This document shows positions 1 through 7,049 of a DNA stretch of 8,476 nt, in pieces. The stretch is from the NCBI GenBank assembly GCA_937936695.1, contig CALHCK010000121.1, positions 1-8,476 on the forward strand, given 5' to 3'. Every line of letters begins with the position of its first letter. Position 1 is the stretch's first letter. This stretch comes from an uncultured Polaribacter sp. (GTDB taxonomy: Bacteria > Bacteroidota > Bacteroidia > Flavobacteriales > Flavobacteriaceae). Under the pieces are notes generated by a model. That model worked only from the letters and a program-made list of their open reading frames with translations, was not told the origin of the DNA and searched no databases. The translations under genes and the position numbers were made by a program.

Positions 1-413
1 GATTCAGTTATTTTAACTCCGTTAATTGTTTTTCCTACACAACGATAAATGTCTTTTCTTAATATCCATTTGTTTACTTTACACAAAGCTATAAAAGCAC
101 GTTCTTGTAATTCTGGATTTTGTAAAAAATGATTGGTGTTGTAAATTTTAAACCTTTCTAGCGTAGTTTTTCCAAATTGATATTTTCCTAAATAACCTAA
201 AGTATTTACAACGGTATACTTTCCTTGAGATTCTTTAAAAGCCAATGCTTCTTTAAAGCCAACAAAGTTTTTTTGTAAATACGGTATGTTGTAATCTTTA
301 AATTCTGGTAATGTTACTTTTTTACTTGTAGTTGTTTTTTTATCAATAGTTGTTGCATTGATAAATCCTAAAAACAAAATACATAAAAATAAAAACTGTT
401 TGATAAATATAAT
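1..413 (-). CDS. Secreted lysozyme-like / transglycosylase-type peptidoglycan enzyme, C-terminus beyond window
   Basis: Reading the minus strand gives at least 137 codons running off the left edge with no stop, so the gene is partial. The N-terminus is a signal peptide: a lysine, then a hydrophobic run FLFLCILFLGF, with likely cleavage after INA near residue 20. Residues 52-90 (counted from 413) contain ALAFKESQGKY followed by LGYLGKYQFGKTTLE. This resembles the catalytic-Glu region of lysozyme-like Bacteroidota proteins (E-S-x-G-x-Y, then G-x-Y-Q-F), so Glu61 is the candidate acid; assignment to that fold is by motif only. It lies downstream of mltG and the DUF2279 gene but has its own -7 box at 439-432. 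The start is uncertain: no in-frame ATG or GTG exists between the upstream stop and the mature region. I placed it at an ATT (413-411) 18 nt after the -7 box. The alternative is a TTG at 446-444, which lies upstream of the -7 box and would need a longer transcript. Confidence 0.62.
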   Translation of the reverse strand, partial: MIFIKQFLFLCILFLGFINATTIDKKTTTSKKVTLPEFKDYNIPYLQKNFVGFKEALAFKESQGKYTVVNTLGYLGKYQFGKTTLERFKIYNTNHFLQNPELQERAFIALCKVNKWILRKDIYRCVGKTINGVKITE

Positions 414-431
414 CTTTCTGTTTTGCGGGGG

Positions 432-439
432 CAAATGTA
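432..439 (-). promoter_or_regulatory. Bacteroidota -7 promoter box (TACATTTG)
   Basis: On the minus strand the bases read TACATTTG, an exact match to the Bacteroidota -7 consensus TAnnTTTG, followed by a C-rich stretch. It sits in the short gap between the DUF2279 stop (484) and the lysozyme-like gene, so that gene probably has its own promoter rather than relying only on read-through. No TTG at the usual -33 spacing is evident: the nearest candidates are too close or about 27 bases away. Confidence 0.55.
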
Positions 440-483
440 CAATCAAAAATTATATATACTGATTATCAATGTGTTAATTTTTT

Positions 484-1377
484 TTAAAAATACAAATAAT
501 GAAACAAAATCTTACCTTTAGTGTTAAATTCTAATGTAGGAGAAGGAATCTTTATAAAATTTACAACAGAAAACAAAGATTTTAAGAATTTCGAATTTGT
601 AGTAACTTTGGTTAAATCTACATCTAAACTCAAATAAAATTGCCTGTAAGGGTCTTGTATAGTGTTAGTTAGGGTGTTTTTGTTGCCAGAAAGCATTCCG
701 TTAGCTCCGTAGCCTAAAGCCAAATTTAACCATTTAGGAAACTTACCTTCTTTATTAAAAGACCAAATATTAGCAGACAACCAGTAGGTTTGTCCGTTAT
801 AATCTTTTAAAGTTTGTTGTAAAAAGTTTTCACCAAGAGTTTCTGGTCTTTGCACCGCATACTTTGTTTGCTGAAAAGAATATTTAACGGTAATACGCTG
901 TTCATTCCACAGTAATTCTTGACCAACAAGTAATGCTGTCCCAGAAGCATTTGCAACAACATCTCCTAAAGAAGCTCCCCATTGAGTAGAAAATCCGTCT
1001 AAAACCTCTATAGCAGTTAAAAAAGCAAAACCGTAAGTAGCTCCGTAAATTAATTGATTTTTTTTAGAAACTCCAGACCAGTCTAACAATTCCATAGAAA
1101 TCTTACCCAAATAATAAGAAGACATAAAATGACCAACTTTATCCATTTGTAGCCAATCATTATTATCATTTATAAAATGAAAACTAGATTGAGGATACTC
1201 TTTGTACCAAAGTTCATTTAATGCTAACAATGCACCACCAGTTAAAATACTCTCAGAAATTAGTACAGTATTTCTTCGGTTTTTGTTTAAAGTATCCGAT
1301 TTCTTAAAAAAAGATTCATTTTGACTGCTTAGAGAAAAAGAAACTAATAGAAATATAAAAAGAAATGTTTTTTGCAT
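484..1377 (-). CDS. DUF2279 family membrane/envelope protein
   Basis: This is a 297-residue protein with a signal peptide at residues 1-18 (FLFIFLLVSFSLSS). Hydrophobic segments follow at about 42-56, 108-124 and 136-155. The family mark is the segment around residues 75-90, WLQMDKVGHFMSSYYLGK, with the D-K-x-G-H-F motif of DUF2279, followed by the acidic and Gly-rich stretches IEVLDGFS and GASLGDVVAN that continue the family pattern. The C-terminal 130 residues alternate polar and aromatic positions and may be beta-rich, which would fit outer-membrane association, but this is inference. The function of DUF2279 proteins is not established. The ATG overlaps the last base of the mltG stop codon (TAATG), so translation is probably coupled to mltG and the product may work in the same envelope process. 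No terminator-like hairpin is visible between its stop and the next gene. Confidence 0.8.
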   Translation of the reverse strand: MQKTFLFIFLLVSFSLSSQNESFFKKSDTLNKNRRNTVLISESILTGGALLALNELWYKEYPQSSFHFINDNNDWLQMDKVGHFMSSYYLGKISMELLDWSGVSKKNQLIYGATYGFAFLTAIEVLDGFSTQWGASLGDVVANASGTALLVGQELLWNEQRITVKYSFQQTKYAVQRPETLGENFLQQTLKDYNGQTYWLSANIWSFNKEGKFPKWLNLALGYGANGMLSGNKNTLTNTIQDPYRQFYLSLDVDLTKVTTNSKFLKSLFSVVNFIKIPSPTLEFNTKGKILFHYLYF

Positions 1378-2405
1378 TATCTATTAATTCTTTGTCTGTC
1401 TAACCATCTATGATATTTAGTAGCATTTCTATTGTGCTGGCTAATAGTTCTAGCAAAAGCATGATAACCTAATTTTTCTACATTGGCACACATAAAATAA
1501 TAATCGTGTTTTTTAGCATTTAAAACACCATCTATGGCAGAAATATCTGGCATGCCAATTAAAGTAGGAGGTAAGCCTTTGTTTAAATAGGTGTTGTAAG
1601 GAGATTTAATTTTTAAATCTTCTGTTAATACTCTTTTTACCACATAATTCTGTCCTTTTTTTTCTTTAACACAATAAATAACAGTAGGGTCTGCTTGTAG
1701 CGGCCATCCGTTTTTTAACCTATTTAAATATAAACCCGCAACTATAGGACGTTCTGTTTTTTTTGCAGTTTCTTTTTGTACAATAGATGCTAAAGTAATT
1801 ACGTCGTTTTTAGATAGTTTTAAAGCTTTAGCTTTAGCAATTCTATCATTATTCCAAAAACGATGATATTCTGCCAACATTTTATCTCTAAACCTAGTAG
1901 CCGAGGTATTCCAGTAAAATTGGTAGCTATTGGGTATAAAAATTTGTAATACAGATTTTTCGGTAAATTTGTTTTTAGATAAAAATGCAGGATCTTTAAA
2001 ACTAGTTAGTAAAGAAACAGAATCTGCTTCTAACTGAGCAGCAACTCTACCCGCTAAATTTTCTAAAGTATTTTGGTTGTTAAAAGAAAGTTTAATGGCA
2101 GTTTGATTACCACTTCTTAATAAGTTTACCAAATCATTATTAGACATGTCTTTTTTCAAGATGTATCTACCGGCTTTGGGTTTCTTGTAGTTTTTTCTAT
2201 TAGCAACCCATATAAAACCATCTACATCATTTAAAAAAGGAGTAATTTTTTCTTTTACATTATCAAAATCATCAGAAGACTTTATATATAAAGAAAAATT
2301 TTTGGTAACATTTTTACTGTGTATTTTTTTGTAAAAAGAATAACCAATAAATAGTATAGCAATAGTAACTACACTGGCAACAATAGAAATAATTTTTTTA
2401 GACAA
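1377..2405 (-). CDS. mltG: Endolytic murein transglycosylase MltG (YceG-like)
   Basis: MltG cuts nascent glycan strands in the periplasm and sets their length during peptidoglycan synthesis. The 342-residue protein has one N-terminal membrane anchor (residues 4-23, IISIVASVVTIAILFIGYSF) and a long periplasmic part. The YceG catalytic domain runs from about residue 110 to the end. ASIVQKET at 206-213 places the catalytic glutamate at Glu212, equivalent to Glu218 of the E. coli enzyme. LQADPTVIYC (236-245), SPYNTYLNKGLPPTLIG (268-284) and YYFMCANVEKLGYHAF (302-317) are the other family motifs and are intact. Length is normal for the family. The gene starts 27 nt after the stop of the acetyltransferase and its own stop overlaps the start of the DUF2279 gene by one base, which indicates a three-gene operon. 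Confidence 0.96.
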   Translation of the reverse strand: MSKKIISIVASVVTIAILFIGYSFYKKIHSKNVTKNFSLYIKSSDDFDNVKEKITPFLNDVDGFIWVANRKNYKKPKAGRYILKKDMSNNDLVNLLRSGNQTAIKLSFNNQNTLENLAGRVAAQLEADSVSLLTSFKDPAFLSKNKFTEKSVLQIFIPNSYQFYWNTSATRFRDKMLAEYHRFWNNDRIAKAKALKLSKNDVITLASIVQKETAKKTERPIVAGLYLNRLKNGWPLQADPTVIYCVKEKKGQNYVVKRVLTEDLKIKSPYNTYLNKGLPPTLIGMPDISAIDGVLNAKKHDYYFMCANVEKLGYHAFARTISQHNRNATKYHRWLDRQRINR

Positions 2406-2432
2406 TGATTTAATTTTTAATGAGTAACAAAA

Positions 2433-2963
2433 TTACTGTTTTATAAGTTGAAATAAAATTTCATCTTTAAAAATTCCATCAGAAAAAAGCCAATCTTTTT
2501 TTACACCTACTTTTTTAAAGGCATGTTTAGTAAAAAGAGCAATACTTTTTTTATTATCAAACGTAATGTTTGCATATAATTGATGTAAATCTAAATGAGA
2601 AAAAGCGTACTTTATTAAAATTGATAAAGCTTCTGACGCAAAACCGTTTTGTTGGTAGTTAGGGTGAATTAAAATACCAATACCAGCTCTTTTATGTTTA
2701 GGATTAAAATCAAACAAATCTATCATACCTATTTGAATTTTTGTTTCTTTTTCTTCAATAAGCAAACGAAGTTGTTTTGCTTCAAAAATATCTAAATGAG
2801 CATTTTCTAAATATTGTTTTAAAAGATATTTAGAAAAAGGAGTTTGTGTATGGCTAACTTCCCAAAAAAGTGTGTTATTTTCTATCTGATATAAAAAATG
2901 TAAATCTTCAGGTTCTAAGGCTCTTAATTTTATGGTATTTCCTTCTAATAGATTATTTTTCAT
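2433..2963 (-). CDS. GNAT N-acetyltransferase, SpeG/RimJ-RimL-like
   Basis: The 176-residue protein covers one complete GNAT fold. It opens with IKLRALEPEDLHFLYQIEN (residues 11-29), the usual first strand and helix of RimJ/RimL- and SpeG-like enzymes. The acetyl-CoA pyrophosphate loop is at about 98-110, LIHPNYQQNGFAS, matching Q-x-x-G-x-A, and the following helix is EALSILIKYAF. HQLYANITFDNKKSIALFTKHAFKKVGV (127-154) is the conserved C-terminal half. No signal peptide is present, so it is cytosolic. Such enzymes acetylate protein N-termini, polyamines or small amines; the substrate cannot be told from sequence. It is the first gene of the GNAT-mltG-DUF2279 run and is divergent from the sulfatase-YHYH gene, with a 172-base gap. 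I see no strong -7 box upstream of it. Confidence 0.87.
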   Translation of the reverse strand: MKNNLLEGNTIKLRALEPEDLHFLYQIENNTLFWEVSHTQTPFSKYLLKQYLENAHLDIFEAKQLRLLIEEKETKIQIGMIDLFDFNPKHKRAGIGILIHPNYQQNGFASEALSILIKYAFSHLDLHQLYANITFDNKKSIALFTKHAFKKVGVKKDWLFSDGIFKDEILFQLIKQ

Positions 2964-3044
2964 GATACAATATAAGATTATGCAATTTAATATAGAAATT
3001 AAAAAAGTAACAAGTAAATTAGATAATAATTTTTTAAAAATTAA

Positions 3045-3065
3045 ACCTTTTGTAAAAGCAAAGGT
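3045..3065. repeat. Imperfect inverted repeat in divergent intergenic region
   Basis: ACCTTT (3045-3050) and AAAGGT (3060-3065) are complementary arms around a 9-base centre, which itself allows an alternative CTTTT/AAAAG pairing. It lies between the divergent GNAT and sulfatase genes. It could be an operator half-site pair or chance in AT-rich DNA; no T-run follows that would make it a terminator. Confidence 0.3.
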
Positions 3066-3088
3066 CTAAACAATAGTAAACAACTAAA

Positions 3089-3109
3089 AGATTTACTTTA
3101 GGTAAATCT
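3089..3109. promoter_or_regulatory. Perfect hyphenated palindrome upstream of sulfatase-YHYH gene (possible operator)
   Basis: AGATTTAC (3089-3096) and GTAAATCT (3102-3109) form a perfect 8-bp inverted repeat around a 5-base spacer TTTAG, ending 26 bases before the sulfatase-YHYH ATG. The 21-bp dyad size fits a dimeric regulator site; if transcribed it could instead form a weak leader hairpin. The centre, TACTTTAG (3094-3101), is one base away from the TAnnTTTG -7 box, so the dyad may overlie the promoter. That the site regulates the cassette is inference. Confidence 0.45.
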
Positions 3110-3135
3110 ATAAATCAAACTAAAATCTAAAATTT

Positions 3136-5715
3136 ATGAAAGCATTAAAGAAATTAGTATTCTTGTTGTTTTTTATTGCAATTACACCTGTTTTTGCACA
3201 GCAACAAACACCAAATATTTTATTAATAATAGCAGATGATTTAGGTATAGATGTATTACCAGGTTTTGGTATTAATGATGATTTACCTGTAACCCCAACG
3301 CTTAATACACTTAGAGAACAAGGTATTACATATACAAATTGTTGGGCTACGCCACAATGCTCGCCTACAAGAGCCGCTATTATGAGTGGTAAATATGGAG
3401 TAAAAACAGGGGTAACAAGACCTCCTTTAATTTTAGATCCTAATGATACTTCTTTGTTTACAAAAATTAAAGAGCAAAGTGCTACAGATTATAGTATGGC
3501 AGTTATTGGTAAATGGCACATTGGTGGTAATAGCAGTAGTAATTTTAGTCATCCAAGAGATTCAGGAATTCCTTATTACGAAGGAGTTTTTACTGCTCAG
3601 GTTTCAGATTACTATAATTGGACAAAGTTAAATACAAACGAAGAAGAAGAGCAAGTAACAGAATATGCAACCAAACATTTAACAGACAGGGCTATTTCTT
3701 GGGTGGGCAATCAAACAAAGCCATGGTTTTTATGGTTATCGCACATTGCGCCACACGCTCCTTTTCAAGCACCACCAGAAGGAACTTATACCACGCAACC
3801 TACAAATACTAGAAATACATATTTGTCTATGATAGAATCTATGGATTATGAAATTAATAGATTATTAGAAAGTATGGATGAAAATACGCTTGAAAATACA
3901 GTTATTATTTTTGTTGGAGACAATGGAACTCCTGGTCGTGTAAACACATATTTTCCTGCAGGACATGTAAAATCATCATTATATGAAGGTGGAATTCGTG
4001 TTCCATTAATAATTTCAGGAAAATCTGTAGAAAGAGTAAATCAAGTAGAAAACAGTTTGGTACAAGCAACAGATTTACATGCTACAATTTTAGAATTGGC
4101 AGGTGTGCAGTTGTTAGGGGGTACAGATAATAGTTTAAGTCTTAAACCTTCTTTAGTTGCCGAAAATCAGATGAAAAGAGAAATTGTTTATTCAGATTAT
4201 GAAAGCAATGGAACTCAATCTTGGGCTACAAGAAACACAACATATAAATTAATTGAAGATGAAAATGGTAATGAAGAATTCTATAATATTATAACGGATA
4301 TTAGAGAGCAGAATAATTTAATAGGAAATTTAACAACAGAGCAAGAAACAATAAAGGCAACGCTAAAACAAGAAGCACAAGTAATAAGAAACGGTTGGTC
4401 TTGTAATGATGGTATAAAAAACGGAACAGAATCAACAATTGATGATTGTAATAATACATGCGGAGAAACAGATGTGTTGGGTTTTGATAATATAGATTGT
4501 TGTGGTACGCCATTAAACCCAAGTATTTATTATGAATTTGTAGAAGGAGATAAACGAGTTGTGTATTCTAATAATTACCCAAATCATAATTTTTGTTTTG
4601 TTGCAGATAGAACTCCAGAACCATATTACAGAACTTATCAATTTGATTTAAGGCCGCAATTATCAGGAGAAGTTACTTCTATTGTTAGAGAAAACGGTAG
4701 ACCTGTTAACTTTTTTGGAATAAGTTTAAATGGAGTGTATATGATGCCTGCACCGGCAACTCCTTTTATTTTTGAAGATAAAAATACAGGTAGATTTAAT
4801 TGGGATTGGGTTTTTGAGCCTACTACGAATATAGGTGAAGGAAGAGATTTTGTTGGTTTAGATTGTGCATCTGCTCATGTTAATTCAAATACAGGATACC
4901 ATTATCATGGTAACATGTTTGAGTATGTAGAGCAATTAAAACCTGGTATTTCTACAACAAATACTGTACCCGAAGAGTTTTTACAAGTAGGTTGGGCGTC
5001 TGATGGTTTTCCTATTTTATATAGATTTGGACCCGATAAAAACGGAAATGTAAAAGAAATGAGTCCTAGTTTTCAGTTAAAAAGTGGTTTGCGTCCTGGA
5101 GACGGAATTAGTGCTCCATGTGGTCCTCATACAGGTAAGTATACAAATGATTTTGAATATATAGCAGGTAAAGGAGATTTAGATGAATGTAACGGAATAG
5201 AAGCTTCTGTTACTTTAAATACAGCGCAAGGAGAAGAAACGTTTGAGTATTATTATGTGGTTACTCAAGATTTTCCTCAAATATCTAGATGTATGAAAGG
5301 TAATTTTGATGCTAGTTTTGTAAGTAGTGCAGGGGCTTTAAATGATGTAGATATAGACGGAGATGGTTTTGTTAGTTCTTTTGATTGTGATGATTCTGAT
5401 CCAGCGATAAATCCGTTTGCTACAGATAATCTGGCTACTGCTTTTGATGAAAGTTGTGGAGCTACACTAAGTACACCAGATTTAAGTTTAGAAGAGCAAG
5501 GTTTTTATATAGCTAACACAAAAAAAGGTTTTTCTGTAATATCAACCATATCATCTGTATATAAAGTGGGTGTTTTTTCTTTAACAGGTCAATTAATTAA
5601 TACCAAATCAGGTACTGGAGTTATAGAATTTAAAAATATAAAAAGCTCAGGCGTTTATATTGTAAAAATTGTAAAAAACGGACAAGTAATTGGTACTAAA
5701 AAAGTAATTATTTAA
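3136..5715 (+). CDS. Secreted multidomain protein: S1 sulfatase + YHYH domain + MopE-like metal-binding segment + T9SS sorting domain
   Basis: This is a single uninterrupted 859-residue frame. Residues 1-22 are a signal peptide (cleavage near VFAQ). Residues 25-420 are an S1-type sulfatase, which hydrolyses sulfate esters: metal ligands D34 and D35; CSPTR at 75-79, with C75 the residue converted to formylglycine; GKWHIGG with K126 and H128; H203/H207 in LSHIAPHAP; D262-N263; and K279. All key residues are present, so it is probably active. A Cys-rich linker, CNDGIKNG to C442, follows. Residues 450-725 are a YHYH domain, with GYHYHG at 587-592, DGFPIL at 623-628 and DLDECNG at 681-687; its activity is unknown. 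Residues 737-764 (DVDIDGDGF, DCDDSDPAINP) are an acidic MopE/EF-hand-like metal-binding segment. The last ~75 residues are a type A T9SS sorting domain ending in KKVII, so the product is exported to or released from the cell surface. A maturase must act in trans; none is in the window. The stop overlaps the next start (TAATG). Confidence 0.93.
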   Translation: MKALKKLVFLLFFIAITPVFAQQQTPNILLIIADDLGIDVLPGFGINDDLPVTPTLNTLREQGITYTNCWATPQCSPTRAAIMSGKYGVKTGVTRPPLILDPNDTSLFTKIKEQSATDYSMAVIGKWHIGGNSSSNFSHPRDSGIPYYEGVFTAQVSDYYNWTKLNTNEEEEQVTEYATKHLTDRAISWVGNQTKPWFLWLSHIAPHAPFQAPPEGTYTTQPTNTRNTYLSMIESMDYEINRLLESMDENTLENTVIIFVGDNGTPGRVNTYFPAGHVKSSLYEGGIRVPLIISGKSVERVNQVENSLVQATDLHATILELAGVQLLGGTDNSLSLKPSLVAENQMKREIVYSDYESNGTQSWATRNTTYKLIEDENGNEEFYNIITDIREQNNLIGNLTTEQETIKATLKQEAQVIRNGWSCNDGIKNGTESTIDDCNNTCGETDVLGFDNIDCCGTPLNPSIYYEFVEGDKRVVYSNNYPNHNFCFVADRTPEPYYRTYQFDLRPQLSGEVTSIVRENGRPVNFFGISLNGVYMMPAPATPFIFEDKNTGRFNWDWVFEPTTNIGEGRDFVGLDCASAHVNSNTGYHYHGNMFEYVEQLKPGISTTNTVPEEFLQVGWASDGFPILYRFGPDKNGNVKEMSPSFQLKSGLRPGDGISAPCGPHTGKYTNDFEYIAGKGDLDECNGIEASVTLNTAQGEETFEYYYVVTQDFPQISRCMKGNFDASFVSSAGALNDVDIDGDGFVSSFDCDDSDPAINPFATDNLATAFDESCGATLSTPDLSLEEQGFYIANTKKGFSVISTISSVYKVGVFSLTGQLINTKSGTGVIEFKNIKSSGVYIVKIVKNGQVIGTKKVII

Positions 5716-6182
5716 TGAAAAATATAATCATATTATTAGTAAGTTTTCTTTCAATTAGCAGCACTAACTTAATGCACGATTCTGTTTCGGCTACGTTTAA
5801 TGTTATTAAAAGAGGACATGTTTTAATGTTAGAGATAGAATTTGATATGCATGATATGTCTCATAGTATAGGAAAAAACAATCAGCATCATAATAAAATA
5901 ACCAAACAAGAATTCCGTGAATATTTACATAAAACTACAAATTGGGAGTTTGATGGAGAAAAGATAATTCCTGAAGTGTTAAGTTTAAAAACTATAGGAG
6001 GTCATTCTAAAGCAATTTGTTTTTTATCGAAAGCTAAAGAAAATATAAAATCAATAAAGATTAAAAATGAATTTTTGTTGGGAGTAAAAGAGCATTCTAA
6101 TATTATTAAGTTGGATGTTAATAATACATTTAAAGATTTTAGAATGCACAAAAACAGAAAAGAATTACAAGTAAATTATTAA
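5715..6182 (+). CDS. Small exported Met/His-rich protein, DUF6702-like
   Basis: The protein has 155 residues. Its N-terminus, KNIIILLVSFLSISSTNLMHD, is a signal peptide without a lipobox cysteine, so the mature part is periplasmic or outside the cell. Strands such as SATFNVIKRGHVLMLEIEF (25-43), a helix-like KQEFREYLHK (64-73), a WEFDGEKI turn, and IKSIKIKNEFLLGVKEHSNIIKLDVNN (111-137) follow the order seen in DUF6702-type proteins of Flavobacteriia. That likeness is by pattern only and moderately sure. The unusual part is residues 44-59, where M45, H46, M48, H50, H58 and H59 cluster in a mobile-looking insert (DMHDMSH, then QHH). This looks like a soft-metal (copper or similar) site, which is inference. 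The ATG overlaps the stop of the sulfatase-YHYH gene by one base, implying coupled translation and probably a shared role. A strong hairpin terminator follows at 6191-6230. Confidence 0.8.
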   Translation: MKNIIILLVSFLSISSTNLMHDSVSATFNVIKRGHVLMLEIEFDMHDMSHSIGKNNQHHNKITKQEFREYLHKTTNWEFDGEKIIPEVLSLKTIGGHSKAICFLSKAKENIKSIKIKNEFLLGVKEHSNIIKLDVNNTFKDFRMHKNRKELQVNY

Positions 6183-6190
6183 TAATATAC

Positions 6191-6230
6191 ATCCCTGATT
6201 TTTTAAATATTCACCAAAAAAATCAGGGAT
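6191..6230. terminator. Bidirectional intrinsic terminator between convergent genes
   Basis: ATCCCTGATTTTTT (6191-6204) pairs perfectly with AAAAAATCAGGGAT (6217-6230), a 14-bp stem with a 12-base AT-rich loop. The stem carries a GC core followed by an A/T run on each arm, so it can end transcripts in both directions. It starts 8 bases after the small DUF6702-like gene and lies 43 bases past the dapF stop on the other strand. It is the strongest secondary structure in the window. Confidence 0.9.
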
Positions 6231-6273
6231 ATAATACTTTTATTTAGTAGAATAAATATGAGGTAGTTATAAT

Positions 6274-7044
6274 TTACACTGTAATTTGTCCGCTAAAAAC
6301 AAATTTAGCAGGCCCTTTTAAAAATACGTTTGTGTAAACTCCGTTATTTTCAGAAAAAGATACTTCTAAATTACCACCTTCTACAGGCAACGCTATTAAA
6401 TTACTTTTTGTTTTGTTAGTTTTGTGCATAGCAATAGCTACAGCAGTAACACCTGTACCACAAGCTAAGGTTTCGTTTTCTACACCTTTTTCATAAGTTC
6501 TAACTCTAAACGTATTGTCGTTTATCTGTTGTGCAAAATTAACATTGCTTCCAGGATCATTGTAAGAATATCTAATTTCTTTTCCTTTTTCAAAAACAGG
6601 AAAGTCATCTAAATTGTCTACTAATTCTACATGATGTTGCGTACCTGTGTATGCAAAAACAGAGTTTTCTTTAATTTTAATCTCATCAACATCAATCATT
6701 TTTAAAGAAATAATTCCTTTGTCAATTTCAGCAAAATGAGGCCCATCAAAAGCAATAAAATTGGTGCTATCTTTAACAATATTTAATTGTTTGGCAAAAG
6801 CAACAGCACATCTACCTCCGTTACCACAAAAAGTTTGGCTACCATCGGCATTAAAATAAATCATTTTAAAATCATGAAGTGTATCATTTTCAATAAGAAT
6901 CACTCCATCTGCACCAACACCAAAATGTCTGTCACATAAATGTGAAATTATGTCAGTATTTTCTTTTGGAAAGGTTTTTGCTCTGTTATCAATCATAACA
7001 AAATCGTTTCCTGTACCTTGATATTTGTAAAAATCTATAATCAT
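6274..7044 (-). CDS. dapF: Diaminopimelate epimerase
   Basis: DapF is cytosolic and interconverts LL- and meso-2,6-diaminopimelate, the last step before lysine and the peptidoglycan cross-linking residue. The 256-residue protein starts IIDFYKYQGTGNDFVMIDN, the canonical N-terminus. The two catalytic cysteines are visible: Cys73 in ADGSQTFCGNGGRCA and Cys195 in ENETLACGTGVTAVA. FGVGADG (41-47), GSNVNF (165-170) and the C-terminal LKGPAKFVFSG complete the family pattern. The frame stays open upstream to an ATG at 7080, but that would add 12 unconserved residues and would include the promoter box TACCTTTG (7057-7050). The start at 7044 is therefore preferred, leaving a very short or absent leader. 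The gene converges on the DUF6702-like gene with a shared terminator and diverges from the HtrA gene. Confidence 0.96.
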   Translation of the reverse strand: MIIDFYKYQGTGNDFVMIDNRAKTFPKENTDIISHLCDRHFGVGADGVILIENDTLHDFKMIYFNADGSQTFCGNGGRCAVAFAKQLNIVKDSTNFIAFDGPHFAEIDKGIISLKMIDVDEIKIKENSVFAYTGTQHHVELVDNLDDFPVFEKGKEIRYSYNDPGSNVNFAQQINDNTFRVRTYEKGVENETLACGTGVTAVAIAMHKTNKTKSNLIALPVEGGNLEVSFSENNGVYTNVFLKGPAKFVFSGQITV

Positions 7045-7049
7045 TAGTG

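Noticed and set aside
422..435. TTTGC-GGGG-GCAAA hairpin as a terminator between the DUF2279 and lysozyme-like genes
   Set aside because: The stem is only 5 bp, there is no following T-run, and it coincides with the TACATTTG promoter box, which explains the bases better.
3443..3812. Two overlapping plus-strand open frames of about 62 and 64 codons inside the sulfatase
   Set aside because: They lie in other frames of a conserved catalytic domain, have no family features, and are shadows of the real gene.
4380..4520. Gene boundary or frameshift between the sulfatase and YHYH halves
   Set aside because: The frame is continuous through a Cys-rich linker with no stop or internal start resembling a signal peptide, so it is a true fusion as read here.
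4301..4522. Minus-strand open frame of 73 codons opposite the sulfatase-YHYH linker
   Set aside because: Its Leu/Tyr-rich translation is the complement of the Asn/Glu-rich linker coding sequence. It has no promoter or recognisable motif.
2964..6273. Transposon or insertion sequence carrying the sulfatase cassette
   Set aside because: No transposase, terminal inverted repeats, target-site duplication or integrase attachment site could be seen at either edge.
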